Source: Yersinia alsatica | Lineage (GTDB): Bacteria > Pseudomonadota > Gammaproteobacteria > Enterobacterales > Enterobacteriaceae | Assembly (NCBI RefSeq): GCF_902170305.1 | Contig: NZ_CABHWW010000026.1 | Coordinates: 62,001 to 126,000, forward strand | Direction: 5' to 3' | DNA: 64,000 bases | In this document: positions 62,227 through 64,000 of the stretch, piece by piece | Layout of the letters: each line of letters starts with the position of its first letter | How positions within the stretch are numbered: position 1 is the stretch's first letter | Notes under the pieces: generated by a model | Databases searched by the model: none | What the model saw: only the letters and a program-made list of their open reading frames with translations | Told to the model about the DNA's origin: nothing | Translations under genes and position numbers: made by a program

Positions 62227-64000
62227 TTAAGACGCGTCAGCTTGTGCTGACTGAATTGCTGTCAGTGCTACGGTATAGACGATATCGTCAACCAGCGCAC
62301 CACGGGACAAGTCGTTAACTGGCTTGCGCATGCCTTGCAGCATCGGCCCGATAGAGATCAGGTCGGCAGAACGCTGTACCGCTTTATAGGTGGTGTTACC
62401 GGTGTTCAAGTCAGGGAAGATGAACACGGTCGCTTTACCGGCAACTGGCGAGTTAGGCGCTTTGGATTTCGCTACATCAGCCATGATTGCCGCATCATAC
62501 TGCAATGGACCATCGATGATCAGATCTGGGCGTTTTTCCTGAGCCAAACGAGTTGCTTCGCGAACTTTTTCTACATCGCTACCAGCACCAGAATTACCGG
62601 TGGAGTAAGAGATCATCGCCACACGCGGTTCAATACCGAATGCTGCAGCAGAATCAGCAGACTGGATAGCAATTTCTGACAGTTGTTCAGCCGTTGGATC
62701 TGGGTTAATCGCGCAGTCACCATAAACCAGAACCTGGTCAGGCAACAGCATGAAGAACACCGAAGAAACCAGTGAACTGCCCGGTGCGGTTTTGATCAAC
62801 TGCAACGGTGGGCGGATAGTGTTGGCGGTGGTATGAACGGCACCAGAGACCAGACCGTCAACTTCGCCTTTCTCCAGCATCAAAGTGCCGAGAACCACGT
62901 TATCTTCCAACTGCTCACGCGCAACCACTTCGGTCATGCCTTTGCTCTTACGCAGCTCAACCAGACGCGGAACATATTGCTCGCGCACAGCAACCGGGTC
63001 AATGATTTCAACGCCTTTACCCAGCTCAACACCTTGAGCCGCAGCAACACGTTGGATCTCTTCTGGGTTACCTAATAGCACACAAGTCGCGATGCCGCGT
63101 TCAGCACAGATAGAGGCTGCTTTCACGGTACGTGGCTCGTCGCCTTCTGGCAGCACGATACGTTTGCCCGCTTTACGTGCCAGCTCAGTCAGTTCATAAC
63201 GGAATGCTGGTGGAGACAGGCGGCGTGAGCGCTCAGATGTTGCAGTCAGAGAATCAATCCACTCGCTGCTGATATGGCTGGCAACGTAGTTTTGCAGCTT
63301 CTCAACACGTTCGTGGTCATCTGCCGGGACTTCCAGGTTGAAGCTTTGCAGGCTCAGAGAGGTCTGCCAAGTGTTGGTATCAACCATAAAGACGGGCAGG
63401 CCAGTTTGGAAGGCGCGTTCACACAGACGTTTGATTGGCTCGTCGATGGCATAGCCGCCGGTCAGCAGGATAGCGCCGATTTCAACACCATTCATGGCTG
63501 CCAGACAAGCAGAAACCAACACATCTGGGCGGTCAGCAGAAGTCACTAACAGAGAACCCGGACGGAAGTGTTCCAGCATGTGTGGGATACTACGGGCACA
63601 GAAAGTCACCGATTTAACGCGGCGAGTGTTGATGTCACCTTCGTTAATAATGCGCGCATTCAGGTGCTTACACATGTCGATTGCACGGGTGGCAATCAGC
63701 TCGAAGCTCCAAGGCACACAGCCCAGAACCGGCAGCGGGCTGTTGGCAAACAGCTGTTTTGGATCGATTTTAGCAACGCTGGCCTTGGTTGAATCATCAA
63801 AGATTTCAGACAGGTCAGGGCGGGTACGGCCTTGCTCATCAACCGGGGCATTCAGTTTGTTAATGATAACGCCGGTGATGTTTTTGTTTTTGCTGCCACC
63901 GAAGCTGGAACGAGCCAGTTCGATACGCTCTTTCAATTGATCCGGTGAATCATTACCCAGTGAAATCACAAACACGATTTCAGCATTCAGGGTTTTAGCG
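62227..64000 (-). CDS. pta: Phosphate acetyltransferase Pta (N-terminus outside window)
   Basis: Pta converts acetyl-CoA and phosphate to acetyl phosphate, the first half of the Pta-AckA overflow pathway. The visible C-terminal part (about 590 residues) has the regulatory DRTGG-type region ([28 protein letters not shown]) and a PTA_PTB catalytic domain from about [21 protein letters not shown] to [15 protein letters not shown], with [16 protein letters not shown]. The frame remains open to the right edge (preceding residues [15 protein letters not shown]), so an internal Met near 63975 is not the real start. Gene order yfcD to pta is as in E. coli. Confidence 0.96.
   Translation of the reverse strand, partial: AKTLNAEIVFVISLGNDSPDQLKERIELARSSFGGSKNKNITGVIINKLNAPVDEQGRTRPDLSEIFDDSTKASVAKIDPKQLFANSPLPVLGCVPWSFELIATRAIDMCKHLNARIINEGDINTRRVKSVTFCARSIPHMLEHFRPGSLLVTSADRPDVLVSACLAAMNGVEIGAILLTGGYAIDEPIKRLCERAFQTGLPVFMVDTNTWQTSLSLQSFNLEVPADDHERVEKLQNYVASHISSEWIDSLTATSERSRRLSPPAFRYELTELARKAGKRIVLPEGDEPRTVKAASICAERGIATCVLLGNPEEIQRVAAAQGVELGKGVEIIDPVAVREQYVPRLVELRKSKGMTEVVAREQLEDNVVLGTLMLEKGEVDGLVSGAVHTTANTIRPPLQLIKTAPGSSLVSSVFFMLLPDQVLVYGDCAINPDPTAEQLSEIAIQSADSAAAFGIEPRVAMISYSTGNSGAGSDVEKVREATRLAQEKRPDLIIDGPLQYDAAIMADVAKSKAPNSPVAGKATVFIFPDLNTGNTTYKAVQRSADLISIGPMLQGMRKPVNDLSRGALVDDIVYTVALTAIQSAQADAS

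Noticed and set aside
63973-63975. Internal Met near the right edge as the pta start
   Set aside because: The frame continues upstream with Pta-like residues to the window edge, so the gene is cut by the window.

Overview
The window reads as enterobacterial chromosome, almost certainly Yersinia (probably the enterocolitica/intermedia group). The backbone follows the E. coli 50-52 min order: ccmI, mlaA, fadL, yfcZ, fadIJ, sixA, smrB, prmB, aroC, mepA, yfcA, epmC, yfcL, mnmC, fabB, flk, pdxB, usg, truA, dedA, accD, folC, dedD, cvpA, purF, ubiX, hisJQMP, yfcH, yfcE, yfcD, pta. ERIC-type repeats are frequent and a complete scsABCD operon is present. No tRNA, rRNA, IS, integrase, phage gene or CRISPR array was seen. 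Both edges cut genes: the ccmH tail at the left and the pta N-terminus at the right.

Region by region. 1-9 kb: cytochrome c maturation tail, MlaA lipid transport, the fatty-acid genes fadL and fadIJ with FadR-like operators, and SixA. 9.1-10.1 kb: a lone calcium-binding-repeat-related protein inserted between sixA and smrB. 10.3-19.9 kb: smrB and prmB (translation), aroC, mepA, yfcA, epmC, yfcL, mnmC, then fabB with adjoining FadR and FabR sites. A 123-bp tandem ERIC array lies between yfcL and mnmC. 20.3-31.5 kb (accessory relative to E. coli): a PAS-GGDEF diguanylate cyclase, a racemase, a LacI-controlled aryl-beta-glucoside/cellobiose-type PTS operon with its porin, an Agp-like acid phosphatase and a YbiR transporter. 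31.6-41.2 kb: flk, the disulfide-handling operon scsABCD, a MocR regulator facing an EamA exporter, and an AraC regulator facing a second EamA exporter. 41.3-55 kb: conserved housekeeping (pdxB to purF, ubiX) and the histidine ABC transporter with a sigma-54/NtrC-type upstream region. 55-64 kb: yfcH, an EAL phosphodiesterase, yfcE, yfcD, an ascorbate-family PTS module facing a LacI regulator across three palindromes, and pta.

How the parts connect. FadL import, FadIJ beta-oxidation and FabB synthesis all carry FadR-like sites, so uptake, breakdown and synthesis of fatty acids appear coordinated inside one window. Two sugar PTS operons each face a LacI-family gene across multiple palindromic operators plus CRP-like sites, and each has an ERIC element inserted inside the operon. 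The GGDEF and EAL proteins could write and erase c-di-GMP. No clearly new multi-gene system was found. The most distinctive features are the exact-period ERIC tandem array running into the mnmC stop codon, the solitary HCBP-related protein, the unexplained structured fadJ-sixA spacer, and several undescribed operator arrays.
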